Shown here: positions 53,666 through 64,000 of the stretch, one piece after another
Position numbering within the stretch: position 1 is the stretch's first letter
How the letters are laid out: every line of letters starts with the position of its first letter
Source: Tolypeutes matacus
Lineage: Eukaryota; Chordata; Mammalia; Cingulata; Chlamyphoridae
Assembly: GCA_026826555.1 (NCBI GenBank)
Contig: JAKSZT010053883.1
Location: 26,314,579-26,378,578, forward strand
Direction of reading: 5' to 3'
DNA length: 64,000 bases
Translations under genes and position numbers: made by a program
The notes under the pieces: model-generated
What the model was told of the DNA's origin: nothing
The model's database searches: none
What the model saw: the letters and a program-made list of their open reading frames with translations, nothing else

Positions 53666-54230
53666 GATCATTGTCCACTTCTGAGAAGTAATCTGGTATA
53701 GCTTTCTTCATATTATTCCCTGATTGTTCTCCCCAACATGGACCTTCAGAAGTGTGCCAAAGTCTTTTCTAGCTGCCTCTTCTTCCGCTTGGGGGTAGTT
53801 GTTTTTATTAAAACTCCACCCTTCTTCAGATTAGTTCTTCCATTCTCTGCCAATTCATAAGAACCTTGATGATTCTTCTGCTCCATGTGGTCTCATTGGG
53901 GACATTTGATGGCATTCAGGTGGTGTCTGGTTAGGTCTTATAAGCCTTGGATGGCTTCACTCACTGGTCTGTGTCTTGGAGGGGATTGGTGGAAGACTGG
54001 GCTCTATGCCCACAGCCCCTCCAGTATGGTTGTCTCAGGTTGTCAGATTTCTTATATGGTGACTGGAAAAACCCAAAAAGAGTGTTCCAATAGACAGGAA
54101 GTAGAAGATGCCAGTTTGTTTGTGGAAGTGGCCCCAGGTTGTTCCAGAACTGCAGGCACCTCCCCTGTTGATCCTACAAGAACAAAGATCTTGTCTTCAC
54201 CGTTCGGGCAATACTGCCATCTGCGGAGCT
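53666..54230. other. non-L1 insert of unknown family between two L1 pieces
   Basis: About 565 bp of G+C-richer sequence that resembles neither L1 nor the SINEs. It contains 'gtggtctcattggggacatttgatgg', 'tggttgtctcaggttgtcag' and 'ggtggtgtctggttagg'. The 140-codon plus-strand frame 53885-54307 inside it shows no recognisable domain. The L1 to its right belongs to a different, older copy, so this may be an old repeat whose name I cannot recall. Confidence 0.4.
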
Positions 54231-54990
54231 TTTTAGTAGTGTTTTGTAGTTTTCAGCATACAATTTTGCACACTTTCAGGTTTATTTATGAATATTTCAT
54301 ATTTTAATACTATTGTAAGGGGTATTTTTTAAAAACTTCAATTTCAAATTGTTCATTACTAGTATATAGACATTCAATAGATTTTTGTATCTTGATCTTA
54401 TATTCTAAAACTTTGCTAAACTCACTGGTTAGTTTGGTAACTTTTGTGTATTCTATCGGGTTTTCTACATAAATGATCATGTCAACAAATAAAGAAATGA
54501 ATAAAGACTTATTCATTTCCAACTTTGATGCCTTTTATTTCTTTTCCTTGCTTTAGTGCATTGGCTAGAACTGCCAGTACAATCTTGAAAACAAGTGGTG
54601 AGAGCAGAAATCTTTACCTTGTTGTTTTGTTAGGAGGAAAATATTTCATCTTTATCATTAACTATGTTGTTAGCTCTGGGTCACTTGAATACTCTCTTAT
54701 CAGGTCAAGGAAGTTCCTGTGGACATTTGTTTTTACTTCTCTAGGGTAAATAATTAGGAGTAGAAGTGCTAAGTCATAGTAAATGTATGTTTAACTTTAT
54801 AAGAAGCTGCCAGACTGTTTTCCAAAGTGATTATACCATTTTTTGGTGACTTTTAAGTTTATTGGTGTCTTTCAAAGAGCAGAAATTTTGATGAAGTCCA
54901 ATTTACCAACTTTTTCTTTTATGTTTCTTGATTTTGGGGACTCATTTAAAAAAATCTTTGCCCAGCCCAAGGCCATGAATATTTTCTTCT
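54231..54990 (-). mobile_element. older L1 fragments
   Basis: Antisense L1 ORF2 words ('tctaaaactttgctaaactcactgg', 'gctagaactgccagtacaatcttg') and then 3'-region words ('agtagaagtgctaagtcat'), with more divergence than the flanking L1 copies. Confidence 0.75.
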
Positions 54991-54999
54991 AGAAGTTTT

Positions 55000-57870
55000 C
55001 TTTTTTTTTTTCTTTTTTTTTTTAACTAGAGTAATTGTAGGTTTGCAGAAAAATCATGTAAAAAATACAGTTCCCATATACTCCCCTATTGTTGGCACTT
55101 TGTATTAGTATGGTACCTTCATTATAACTCAAGAAAAATTATTAAAATAGAACTATTAACTGTCATCCATAGTTTACATTAGGTGTATTTTTTCCCATAT
55201 ACCACCCTATTATTAACACCTTCTATTAGTGTCTTACATTTGTTATAATTGATGAAAGAATGTTCTTACAATTGTACTAATAACTATAGTCCATTGTCTA
55301 CAATAGGTTCACTGTTATACAGCCCTATGTTTTATCTTTTAATTTTTATTCTAGTAACCTATGTGACCTAAAGTTTCCCCTTTTAACCACATTCACATAT
55401 ATAATTCAGTGCTGTTAATTACACTCACAATAGTGTGCTACCATCACCACCAACCATTTCCAAACCTTTACAATCAACCTAAATAGAGATTTTGTATAAA
55501 TTGTCTACTCCCCAGTTTATCCCCTGGTAACCTATATTCTAGATTCTGACTTTATGAGTTTGCTTATTCTCGTTATTTCATATCAGTGGGATCATACAAT
55601 ATTTGTCCTTTTATGTCTGGCTTATTTCACTCAGCATAATGTCTTCAAGCTTCATCCATGTTGTCACATGAATCAAAATTTTGTTCCTTTTTATAGCTGA
55701 ATAATATTCCATTGCATGTATGTACCACATTTTGTGTATCCACTCATTGGTTGATGGACCCTTGGGTTGCTTCCATCTTTTGGCAATTGTGAATAATGCC
55801 ACTGTGAACAATGGTGTGCAAATATCTGTTCAAGTCCCTGCTTTCAATTCTTTTGGGTATGTACCTAATAGTGGGATTGCCAGGTCAAATGATAATTCTC
55901 TATTTAGCTTCCTGAGGAACTGCCAAACTGTCTTCCACGGTTGCTACCCAGTTTACATTCCCACCCATGAATTTATTCCTATCAATAAATGAGTGTTCCT
56001 ATTTCTCCATATCCTCTCCAACACTTGTAGTTTTGTTTGTTTTTTAATAGTAGTCATTCTAGTGGGTGTGAAATGATATCTCATTGTGGTTTTGATTTGT
56101 ATTTCCCTGATGGCTAATGACGTTGAGCATCTTTTCATGTGCTTTTTAGCCATTTATATATCCTCTGTCTACTCAAGTCTTTTGCCCAATTTTTAATTGG
56201 GTTGTGTTTTGGTGTTGAGTTGTAGGATTTATCTATTCTGGATATTAAACCCTTATTGGACATGTGGTTTCCAAATATTTTCTCCTGTTGAAAAGGTTGT
56301 CTCTTTACTTTCGTGACAAAGTCCTTTGGACAAAAGTTACTAATTTTTATGAGGTCCCATTTGTCTATTTTTTCTTTTGTTGCTTGTGCTTTGGTTGTAA
56401 AGTCTAAGAAACCATTGCCCAGCACAGGACACTGAAAATGCTTATCTGTGTTTTCTTCTAGGAGTTTTATAGTCCTGGTTTTTATATTTAGGTCTTTGAT
56501 CTATTTTGAGTTAACTTTTATATATGGTGTGAGATAGGGTCCTCTTTTTCATTCTTTTGCATATGGATATCCAATTCTCCCGATACCATTTGCTGAAGAG
56601 ACTATTCTTTCCCAAGTGAGTGAGTGGTCTTTGCCCCCGTGTGAAAAATCAGTTAGCCATAGAGCTATTTCTGAACTGTCAGTTCAATTCCATTGGTCAA
56701 TATATCTATCCTTCTGCCACTTACCATGCTGTTTTGACCACTGTAGCTTTGTAATATGCTTTAAAGTCAGGAACTGTGAGTCCTACAACTTTCTTTGTTT
56801 TCAAGATGTTTCTAGCTATTTGGGGCCCCAAACCCTTCTAAATAAATTTGATAATTTGCTTTTCCATTTCTGCAAAGTAGGTTGTAGGAATTTTGATTGG
56901 GATTGTGTTGAACCTGTAAATCGTTTTGGGTAGAACGATATTTAGTCTTCTAATCTATAAGCATAGAATGTCCTTCCATTTATTTAGTTCTTTGATTTCT
57001 TTTAGCGATGTTTTGCAGTTTTCTGTGTATAAGTCCTTTACATTCTTAGTTAATTTATTCCTAGATATTTACTTTATTTTCTATTGTAAGTGAAATTTTT
57101 TTTTCTTGATTTCCTCCTCAGATTGCTCATTGCTGTGTACAGAAACACTGCTAAGGGAAGCGGCTGTGGCTCAATCAGTAGGGCTCCCGTTTACCATATG
57201 GGAGGCCCGGGTTCGGTTCCCAGGGCCTCCTGGTGAAGGCAAGCCCGCCCGCACGGCGTGGTTAGCTGACCCAGCGAGCACAAGCAGCAAGGGGGGGATA
57301 AATAAATAAATAAAATCTAAAAAAAAAAGAAACACTGCTAATTTTTGTATGTTGATCTTGTACCCTGCCACTTTGCTGAATTTGTTTATTAGCTCTAAGA
57401 GCTTAGTTGTAGAGTTTTCAGGATTTTCTATAGGATCATGTCATCTGCAAATAGCGAAAGTTTTACCTCTTCCTTTCCAAATTAGATGCCTTTTATTTCT
57501 TTTTCTTGCCTAACTGCTCTGGCTAGAACTTCCAGTACATTGTTGAGTAACAGTGGGGATAGTGGGCATCCTTGTCTTATTCCAGTCTTAAAGGGAAAGC
57601 TTTCAGTCTTTCACCATTGAGTATGATATTAGCTGTGGGTTTTTCATATATGTTTTATCATGTTGAGGAAATTTCCTTCTATTTCTACTTTCCTTCTAAG
57701 TGTTTTTGTCAAGAAAGAATGCTGGATTTTGTCAAATGCCTTTACTACATCAATGGAGATAATCATGTGGATTTTTCTCTTTGTTTTGTTAATGTGGTAT
57801 AGTACATTAACTGATTTTCTTATTTTGAACCACCCTTGTATACTTGGGATAAAACCCAGGTATTTCCCCA
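55000..57870 (-). mobile_element. L1 ORF2 and 3' UTR, about 2.9 kb
   Basis: It starts with a T-run (about 54990-55025) and L1 3' UTR ('gtgctaccatcaccaccaacc'), then the ORF2 C-terminal and RT region to 'ggataaaacccaggtat' near 57865. Minus-strand frames 55953-56153, 56135-56425 and 57644-57871 ([13 protein letters not shown]) are recognisable but disrupted. It is cut by the DAS-III SINE at 57155-57327. Confidence 0.9.
57155..57327 (+). mobile_element. DAS-III SINE
   Basis: Sense copy in antisense L1. A perfect 14-bp TSD, agaaacactgctaa, lies at 57141-57154 and 57328-57341. Confidence 0.95.
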
Positions 57871-57939
57871 ATCACCTACCAGTTCAGTTGATGTCTCAAG
57901 TGAAAAAATAAATAAAAATTTAAAAATAAGGGGCTGGGT

Positions 57940-59815
57940 CCCTCCACCCCAAAGAAAACAGATTAATCAGGAATAGATTAGTTTAAGAACATAATCTTTT
58001 GGGGATTCATAAAATAACTTCAAACTGTTACACTTGATAATATCAAATGCAAATAAGACAGTTTATTTCTCTAATTCATAAGCCTTTTATTTTTCTTCCT
58101 TGCCTTATTACACTGACTAAGATCTCTAGTATATTAAGTATGGTGTTAGCTGAAAGTTTATTATAAATGCCCATTATCAGGTTGAGAAGTTCCCCTCTAT
58201 TCATAGTTTGGTGAGAGTTTTTAATATAAATGAGTGGTGAATTTTGGCAAATGCATTTTCTGAATTTATTTAGCAGGTCATATTGTATTTCTCCTTTATT
58301 CTGTTAACATGGTAAATTACATTTATTGCTTTTTGAATGTTATACCAGCTTGCATTCCTGAGATGCCTTCTTGATCTTGATGTATTATCTATAGCTATCT
58401 ATCTATATCTATGTATCTTGTATATATATGTCCAATTTGCTTATAATTTGTAAGGATTTTTAGGTTTTATTCATGATGAATATTAGTCTATAATTTTCTT
58501 ATAATGTCTTCCTCTAGTTTAGGTGTCATGGCAATGATAGCTTCTCATGATGAGTTGGGAAATGTTTTCACCTCTCTTTTCTTAGTTTGTATAGGACTGA
58601 TATTATTTTCTCCTTAAATATTTGATAGATTTCACCAGTGAAACTCTCTAGGCCTAGTTTTCGTTTTAGCAAGGTCTTTAATTACAAATGGATAAGATAA
58701 TAGGGCTTTTCAAATTTTCTATATCTTGTTGAGTCTGTTTTGGTAATTTGCATCTTTCAAGGAATTTGGCCATTTCATCTAAGTTGATGAATTTATTGGC
58801 ATGTTATTTGTAATATTTCCTTATTTTTCCTCAATTACTGTGGGATCTGTTGTGATGTTCTTTGTTTCATTCCTAATATTGGTAATTTGTGTCTTCTTTT
58901 TTTTCTTGAACAGTCTAGTTCAGGTTTATTAGTTATATTGATTTTCCCCCCAAGTAAATATTTAGTTTCATTAATTTTTCTATATTGTTTTTGGCTATTA
59001 TGATTTCTTTTTCACTGAGTCTTTTTTTTTTTTTTTTTTAAGATTTGTTTACTTTTTTTATCCATTTTAAACTCACCTCACCCCCACCCCCCCGTTTTTG
59101 CTATTTTTTGTGTCCATTCACTGGGCAATTCTCCGGGTCTGTTTCCTGCCCTCTCATCTCATCCTTCTCTTCCTGTCTTCACCGGGATTCGATCCTGGGA
59201 ACCTCCAATGTGGGAGAAAGGCATTCTGTCACTTGCGCCACCTTAATTCCTGGTTTTTCGGCATGTCTCGCCTTGACTCTCCCTTGTGTCACTCTCCTGT
59301 TATGTCATCATCTTGCTGCAAGGCTCAGCAGGGCCTGAGGGCTCACCCACTCGCAGGGCCTGGTGGCCCGCAAGCCTTCTATGTTTTTCTTTATCTTACT
59401 GGGAGGTCCTGGGGATCAAACCCAGGTCCCTCCATATGGGAGACTACTTTGACATTAATATAGCCATTCCAGCTTTCTTTTACCTAATGATTATATGATA
59501 TATATAATGATTTTTTTGACTAATTTTTGTATATACATTTCCTTATTCTTTAACTTATCTGTGTGTTCATGTTTAAAGTGATTTCTCAGACAACATATAG
59601 TTGTCTAGCTTTTTTATCCACTCTCACAATCCTAGTCATTTAATTGGATTAATTACATTAACTGTCCATTCACAGTTAATGTAATTATCAATAAGATTAG
59701 GCTTAAATGTGTTCTTTGTTTCTTTGTTCATCTCTTCTTGGCTTCTTTTGGATTAGTTGAATAATTTTTCATATTCCATTTTATTCCCATGATTGGCTTA
59801 TTACCTATACCTCTT
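57940..59815 (-). mobile_element. old L1M ORF2 fragments
   Basis: Heavily mutated antisense L1 ('cagcttgcattcctgagatgcc', 'tagtctataattttcttataatgtc', 'cagtctagttcaggtttattag') on both sides of the composite SINE at 59022-59443. A (CTAT)n tract lies near 58388-58410. Confidence 0.75.
59022..59443 (-). mobile_element. composite two-headed SINE (copy 3)
   Basis: Tail (poly T), second head ('accgggattcgatcctgggaacc'), GC-rich linker and short-SINE head, as in the copies at 23338 and 47025. The final part of the short-SINE head is truncated at 'atatgggagac', where old L1 resumes. Confidence 0.83.
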
Positions 59816-59829
59816 TGTTTTGTTTTTTA

Positions 59830-60036
59830 TTTTTTATTTTTTATTTTTTTATTTTTTATTTTTTTAAGATTTTATTTATTTATTCATTTATCCCCCCTTT
59901 GCTGCTTGTGCTCGCTGGGTCAGCTAACCACGCCGTGCAGGCGGGCTTGCCTTCACTAGGAGACCCCGGGAACCGAACCCGGGGCCTCCCATAATGGTAA
60001 ATGGGAGCCCTACTGATTGAGCCACAGCCGCTTCCC
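59830..60036 (-). mobile_element. DAS-III SINE with expanded T-rich tail
   Basis: Antisense copy preceded by a variable (TTTTTTA)n tail. A perfect 14-bp TSD, tgttttgtttttta, lies at 59816-59829 and 60037-60050. Confidence 0.93.
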
Positions 60037-60054
60037 TGTTTTGTTTTTTAAATG

Positions 60055-60605
60055 TTATTCTAGGGTAGCACTTCCCTAAGTTTTTGGTCTGAGAACTCAT
60101 TCACACTCTTAAAAATTATTTATAGTCTTAAAAATTATTTAGGACCCTAAAGTCTTTTATTTGGGTGGGTGGTATCTATTGGCATTTGGCCATATTAAAA
60201 ATCAGAACTGATAAATTGTTAAAATATTTAAGATACATTTTAAAATAAAAATAAGCCCATTGTATGTTAACATAAATAACGTTTTCATTAAAAATAACTT
60301 TTCAAAAAAAATTAGGGAGAAGAGTGGCATTGTTTTATATATTTTACAAATCTCTTTAATGTCTAGCTTAATGAAAGACTACTGAATTCTTATACCTGAC
60401 TCTACGTTCCATATCATGTCATGTATAACCTGTGGGAAATTCATTGTACATGTGTGAGAATGCAAGTGGGAAAGACAAATAACATCTTAATAAGCCTCTC
60501 AGTGTTGTTATAGAAATAATTTTGACCTTTTGGACTCCCACACTGGTCTCGGGGACCTCCCAGGGATCCTTGGACTGCACTTTGAGAACTACTGTTCTAA
60601 GGTTT
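60055..60605. mobile_element. old hAT-type DNA transposon (tentative)
   Basis: It starts 'tagcacttccctaagtttttggtctgag' and ends 'ctttgagaactactgttcta', ends that are roughly complementary. The interior carries 'agaagagtggcattgttttat' and 'ctctttaatgtctagcttaatg', words of an abundant mammalian hAT-derived family. No transposase frame is present. Confidence 0.6.
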
Positions 60606-62345
60606 ACAATATGCGCCTTTAACTTATCACAGTCTATCTTCAAAGAATATTATACCACTGAACTTATAATGGAAGACCCTGACAACAGTATATTACCAAT
60701 TCTCCCTTCTGTTTTTTTGTTATTGTTTTCATGCATTTTACATATATATATTATAAACCCTTCAATATATTGTTTTTGCTCCAAATAATTATCTTTTGAA
60801 GAAATTTTTTAAACGAGAAAAATAGTCTTTTATATTTATTCAGATGTTTACCATTTTCAGTGTTCTTTATTATTTTCTGTAGGTTAAGTTTCCATCATTT
60901 ATTGAAGATCATAAGCAGCAATGACTATGTAAATTTTGATTCTGCATTTGCCGTGACTGTTGAGGACATTCAAATATCAATTAGTATTTCCTATATAATG
61001 AGTGATTCCTGTTTTTTTCTCTTTTTTTTTTTTTTTTGCCTCATCTGGAGGGAAAATCAGAATCAAGATTTGTACTAGATCTAGAGGTAACAAATTTGCA
61101 ATCTTGCTTTTTAATCTTTTTTCCTTTTTATTCCTGTTTATTAATCTATTTATAAAAGCAGTAGCCTAATCCACCTGTAGCACATTTCCTCCCCTGTATT
61201 AGGTATTTTAGGTTATACAGAATAGAGACATTTGATTGCCTTAAACCCAAATAAATGGGTTTAAGGATTTATAGGAAAATAGGAAGACTATACTCTGAAA
61301 AATACAGTCAGGCTAAACAGTACAGAGAATCAGTTGTAGAGCCAGCCCTTGTGCCTCCTCAGCAATGGGTGCCTTTGTTTCCTATTCAGGTTTTCTCTGC
61401 TGACTTAGTGATATCTTTAATCTTATCTGTTGTTAACTAGTGCCTTTGTTGCTCTCTATTAGCTACCTCAAGTGTCTGTTCCCTCCTAGAGCTGTGTGCT
61501 GTTTTCTTTCTTTTTTTTCATTACTAAATCTCACATTCACATGCCAAAGAAGAGGTTCTGATTGATAGATTGAACAATCTGTTGGTGCCAGGCAACCTTC
61601 TAGGTCATTAGCCAGTCCAAAGATTCTCTGTCCTTAGGTCATGTGCCACAATTGATTGTGTAGGGCCATGTGGTACAAAGTATGATGATTTATAAAACCT
61701 GTCAGAAGGGCTACTAGCATTGCAGGCTCTCAGTATCATCCATCCTCCTCCACTCTAATATAACAATTGATTCACTTTCAACTTTATTAAGGACAGTTAC
61801 TAAACTAGATTTTTCCCCAAACCAGTCAGGAACATAGTTATAGATTAAGGCTTAGATGAATTGCTGATCTCATTCCTGAAATGTTGGGGGGTTTTCCTCC
61901 TTATTTCATTCTTAGCCACAAAACAAAGGACAGTCTTCACCTCCTTTTAGCCACAACTTAAAATAAACTCATGGTACTGATTGTAAGTCCAAGAGAGCCC
62001 ATCTGTTAGAGACTGAAGGAAGACAAATTCAAATCTGTTTCTGTTCTTGTTAGCATCTAAATTTGGAGGAAGCAGAGGTTGAATGTTTGAACTAAAAATA
62101 AGGATTTTTAATTATTAGACCTACTTAGGTTTGATTCCTGGCTTTCTAGTTTAGTAGATGATAGATGAGAATGTTTTCCAAGCCTCAGTTTTCTCATGAA
62201 TGAAATGGAGATTCTGATATTTGCTTCATATGATTATTGTTAGGATTAAATGATAGGATACATGTAGAGTGGTTATCAAAGTGCCTGGCATGTAATAAGT
62301 GCCTGATAAATTCTACTTCCCATTACTATCTCTAGATCATTAAGT
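60606..62345. other. unique sequence with one MIR, no exon found
   Basis: It is mostly non-repetitive, with T-rich runs (61021-61037). A sense MIR lies at about 62140-62320 ('aagcctcagttttctcatgaatgaaatgg', 'aagtgcctggcatgtaataag'). I looked here for the last S100PBP exons and did not recognise them. Confidence 0.5.
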
Positions 62346-62347
62346 CT

Positions 62348-64000
62348 TTTTTTTTTTTGCATTTTATAACTTTATTTATTTATTTATTTATTTTAACTTT
62401 ATTTTGTACATTTAATAATTGAAAACATAAGGAATAAAAAACTAAAAAGTAAACACAGATGAATAAATATATACATTTTTCAACTAAATGTAATGGATAC
62501 ATGTAAATTTTTTTGTTGTTTTGTTTTTTGTTTGTTTTTTTGTTTTTTTGTGTGTGTGAATCAAACAATATATTACACAGTATATTTGGTTCATAGTAAT
62601 GCATTCATACAGTATTTGTCCTTTTGTGTCTGGCTTGCTTCACTCAACATAATGTCCTCCAGATTCATCCATGTTGCCATATGCTTTATGACTTCATTTC
62701 TTCTTACAGATGCATAATATTCCATCGTGTGAATAGACCACAGTTTGTTTATCCATTCATCTGTTGATGGACACCTGGGTTGTTTCCAGCTTTTGGCAAT
62801 GATGAATAATGTGGCTATGAACATTGGTTTGCAGATGTCTGTTGGTGTCACTGCTCTCAGTTCTTCTGGGTATATACCCAGTAGTGGTATTGCAGGGTCA
62901 CGTGGCAAGTCTATATTCAACTTCTTTAGGAACTGCCAAACAGTCCTCCATAGTGGTTGTACCATCCTGCATTCCCACCAACAGTGAAGAAGTGTTCCTA
63001 TCTCTCCACATCCTCTCCAACACTTGGAGTTCTCTGTCTTTTTAATAGTGGCCATTCTGATAGGTGTGAAATGATATCTCATTGTAGTTTTGATTTGCAT
63101 TTCCCTAATCATGAGTGATGTTGAGCATCTCTTCATGTGTTTTTTTGCCATTTGTATTTCTTCTTCGGAGAAATGTCTATTCAAGTCTTTTTTTTTTTTT
63201 TTTTTTTTTAAAGATTTTATTTATTTATTCATTTATCCCCCCCTTGCTGCTTGTGCTCGCTGGGTCAGCTAACCACGCCGTGCGGGTGGGCTTGCCTTCA
63301 CCAGGAGGCCCCGGGAACCGAACCCGGGGCCTCCCATATGGTAAACGGGAGCCCCACCGATTGAGCCACAGCCGCTTCCCTCTATTCAAGTCTTTGGCCC
63401 ATTTTTTAATTGGGTCGTTTGTCTTTTTATGGTTGAGCTGTAACATCTCTTTATATATCCTGGATATTAAACCCTTATCAGATACGTGATTTCCACATAT
63501 TTTTTCCCATTGAGTCAGCTGCCTTTTCACCCTTCTGACAAAGTCCTGTGAGGTGCAAAAGTGTTGAATTTTGAGGAGGTCCCATTTATCTACTTTTTCT
63601 TTTGTTGCACGTGCTTTGGGTGTGAAGTCCAAGAAACCAACACCTACTACAAGGTCTTGAAGATGTTTCCCTACATTTTCTTCTAGTAGTTTTATGGTCC
63701 TGGCTTTTATATTTAGATCTTTGATCCATTTTGAGTTGATTCTTGTATAGGGGGTGAGATAGGGGTGCTCTTTCATTCTTTTGGGTATAGATATCCAGTT
63801 CTCCCAACACCATTTGTTGAAGAGACTGTTTTTTCCCATCAGCGTGGGCTTGGTAGGTTTGTCAAAACCAGTTGACTGTATAGGTGAGGGTTTATTTCTG
63901 GATTCTCAATTCTATTCCACTGATCGATATGTCTATCTTTATGCCAGTACCATGCTGTTTTGACCACTGTAGCTTTGTAATATGTTTCAAGGTCAGGCAG
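62348..64000 (-). mobile_element. young L1, 3' UTR and ORF2 C-terminal half, continues off the window
   Basis: T-run and (TTTA)n, then the L1 3' terminus ('aactttattttgtacatttaataattg'), then ORF2 on the minus strand. Frames 63184-62591 (198 codons with stop, including [20 protein letters not shown]) and 63839-63225 (including [20 protein letters not shown]) are open apart from the SINE at 63191-63380. It is the least damaged L1 in the window. Its 5' part lies beyond the right edge. Confidence 0.92.
63191..63380 (-). mobile_element. DAS-III SINE in L1 ORF2
   Basis: Antisense near-consensus copy (same strand as the L1). A perfect 15-bp TSD, tctattcaagtcttt, lies at 63176-63190 and 63381-63395. 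Confidence 0.96.

Overview
This window is nuclear DNA of a placental mammal, very probably an armadillo (Dasypus or a close xenarthran relative). Split genes with GT-AG introns, a CpG-island promoter, L1, MIR, L2 and MER20 repeats show a mammal. The abundant tRNA-derived SINE beginning 'gggaagcggctgtggctca' (13 full or near-full copies, plus several related families) matches the DAS-SINE families known from armadillos.

Two protein-coding genes lie head to head around a CpG island at about 24.84-26.18 kb. On the minus strand, YARS1 (cytoplasmic tyrosyl-tRNA synthetase) has exons 1-5 at 24971-25027, 19345-19491, 18953-19128, 9076-9205 and 6903-6983. These encode residues 1-197, and the rest of the gene lies beyond the left edge. 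On the plus strand, S100PBP (S100P-binding protein) has an inferred non-coding first exon near 25440-25482 and coding exons at 31791-32647, 33787-33875 and 38404-38507. These encode about the first 350 residues, and the last coding exons were not found before the right edge. The order and orientation agree with the YARS1-S100PBP neighbourhood known in other mammals.

The rest is intronic or flanking sequence filled with retroelements. The left end (1-5.3 kb) is an L1 mosaic carrying a complete intronless retrocopy of SSR3 (TRAP gamma) with an intact 185-codon frame. The YARS1 introns (7-25 kb) hold old and young L1 pieces, a long L1/HAL1-like element and nested SINEs. S100PBP intron 1 (25.5-31.8 kb) is comparatively clean. 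From 34 kb rightwards L1 fragments, LTR-like pieces, an unidentified mRNA retrocopy (about 49.9-50.97 kb) and stacked SINEs dominate, ending in a young L1 (62.35 kb to the edge).

I found no CRISPR array, operon, phage or other prokaryotic-type system. The most notable points are the recent intact SSR3 retrocopy, single-duplication SINE heterodimers, near-identical inverted SINEs bracketing coding exons, an insertion made only of a poly(A) tail, and the tandem splice acceptor in S100PBP. Family names for old repeats are from memory and approximate. Element edges are exact only where a target-site duplication (TSD) is given.
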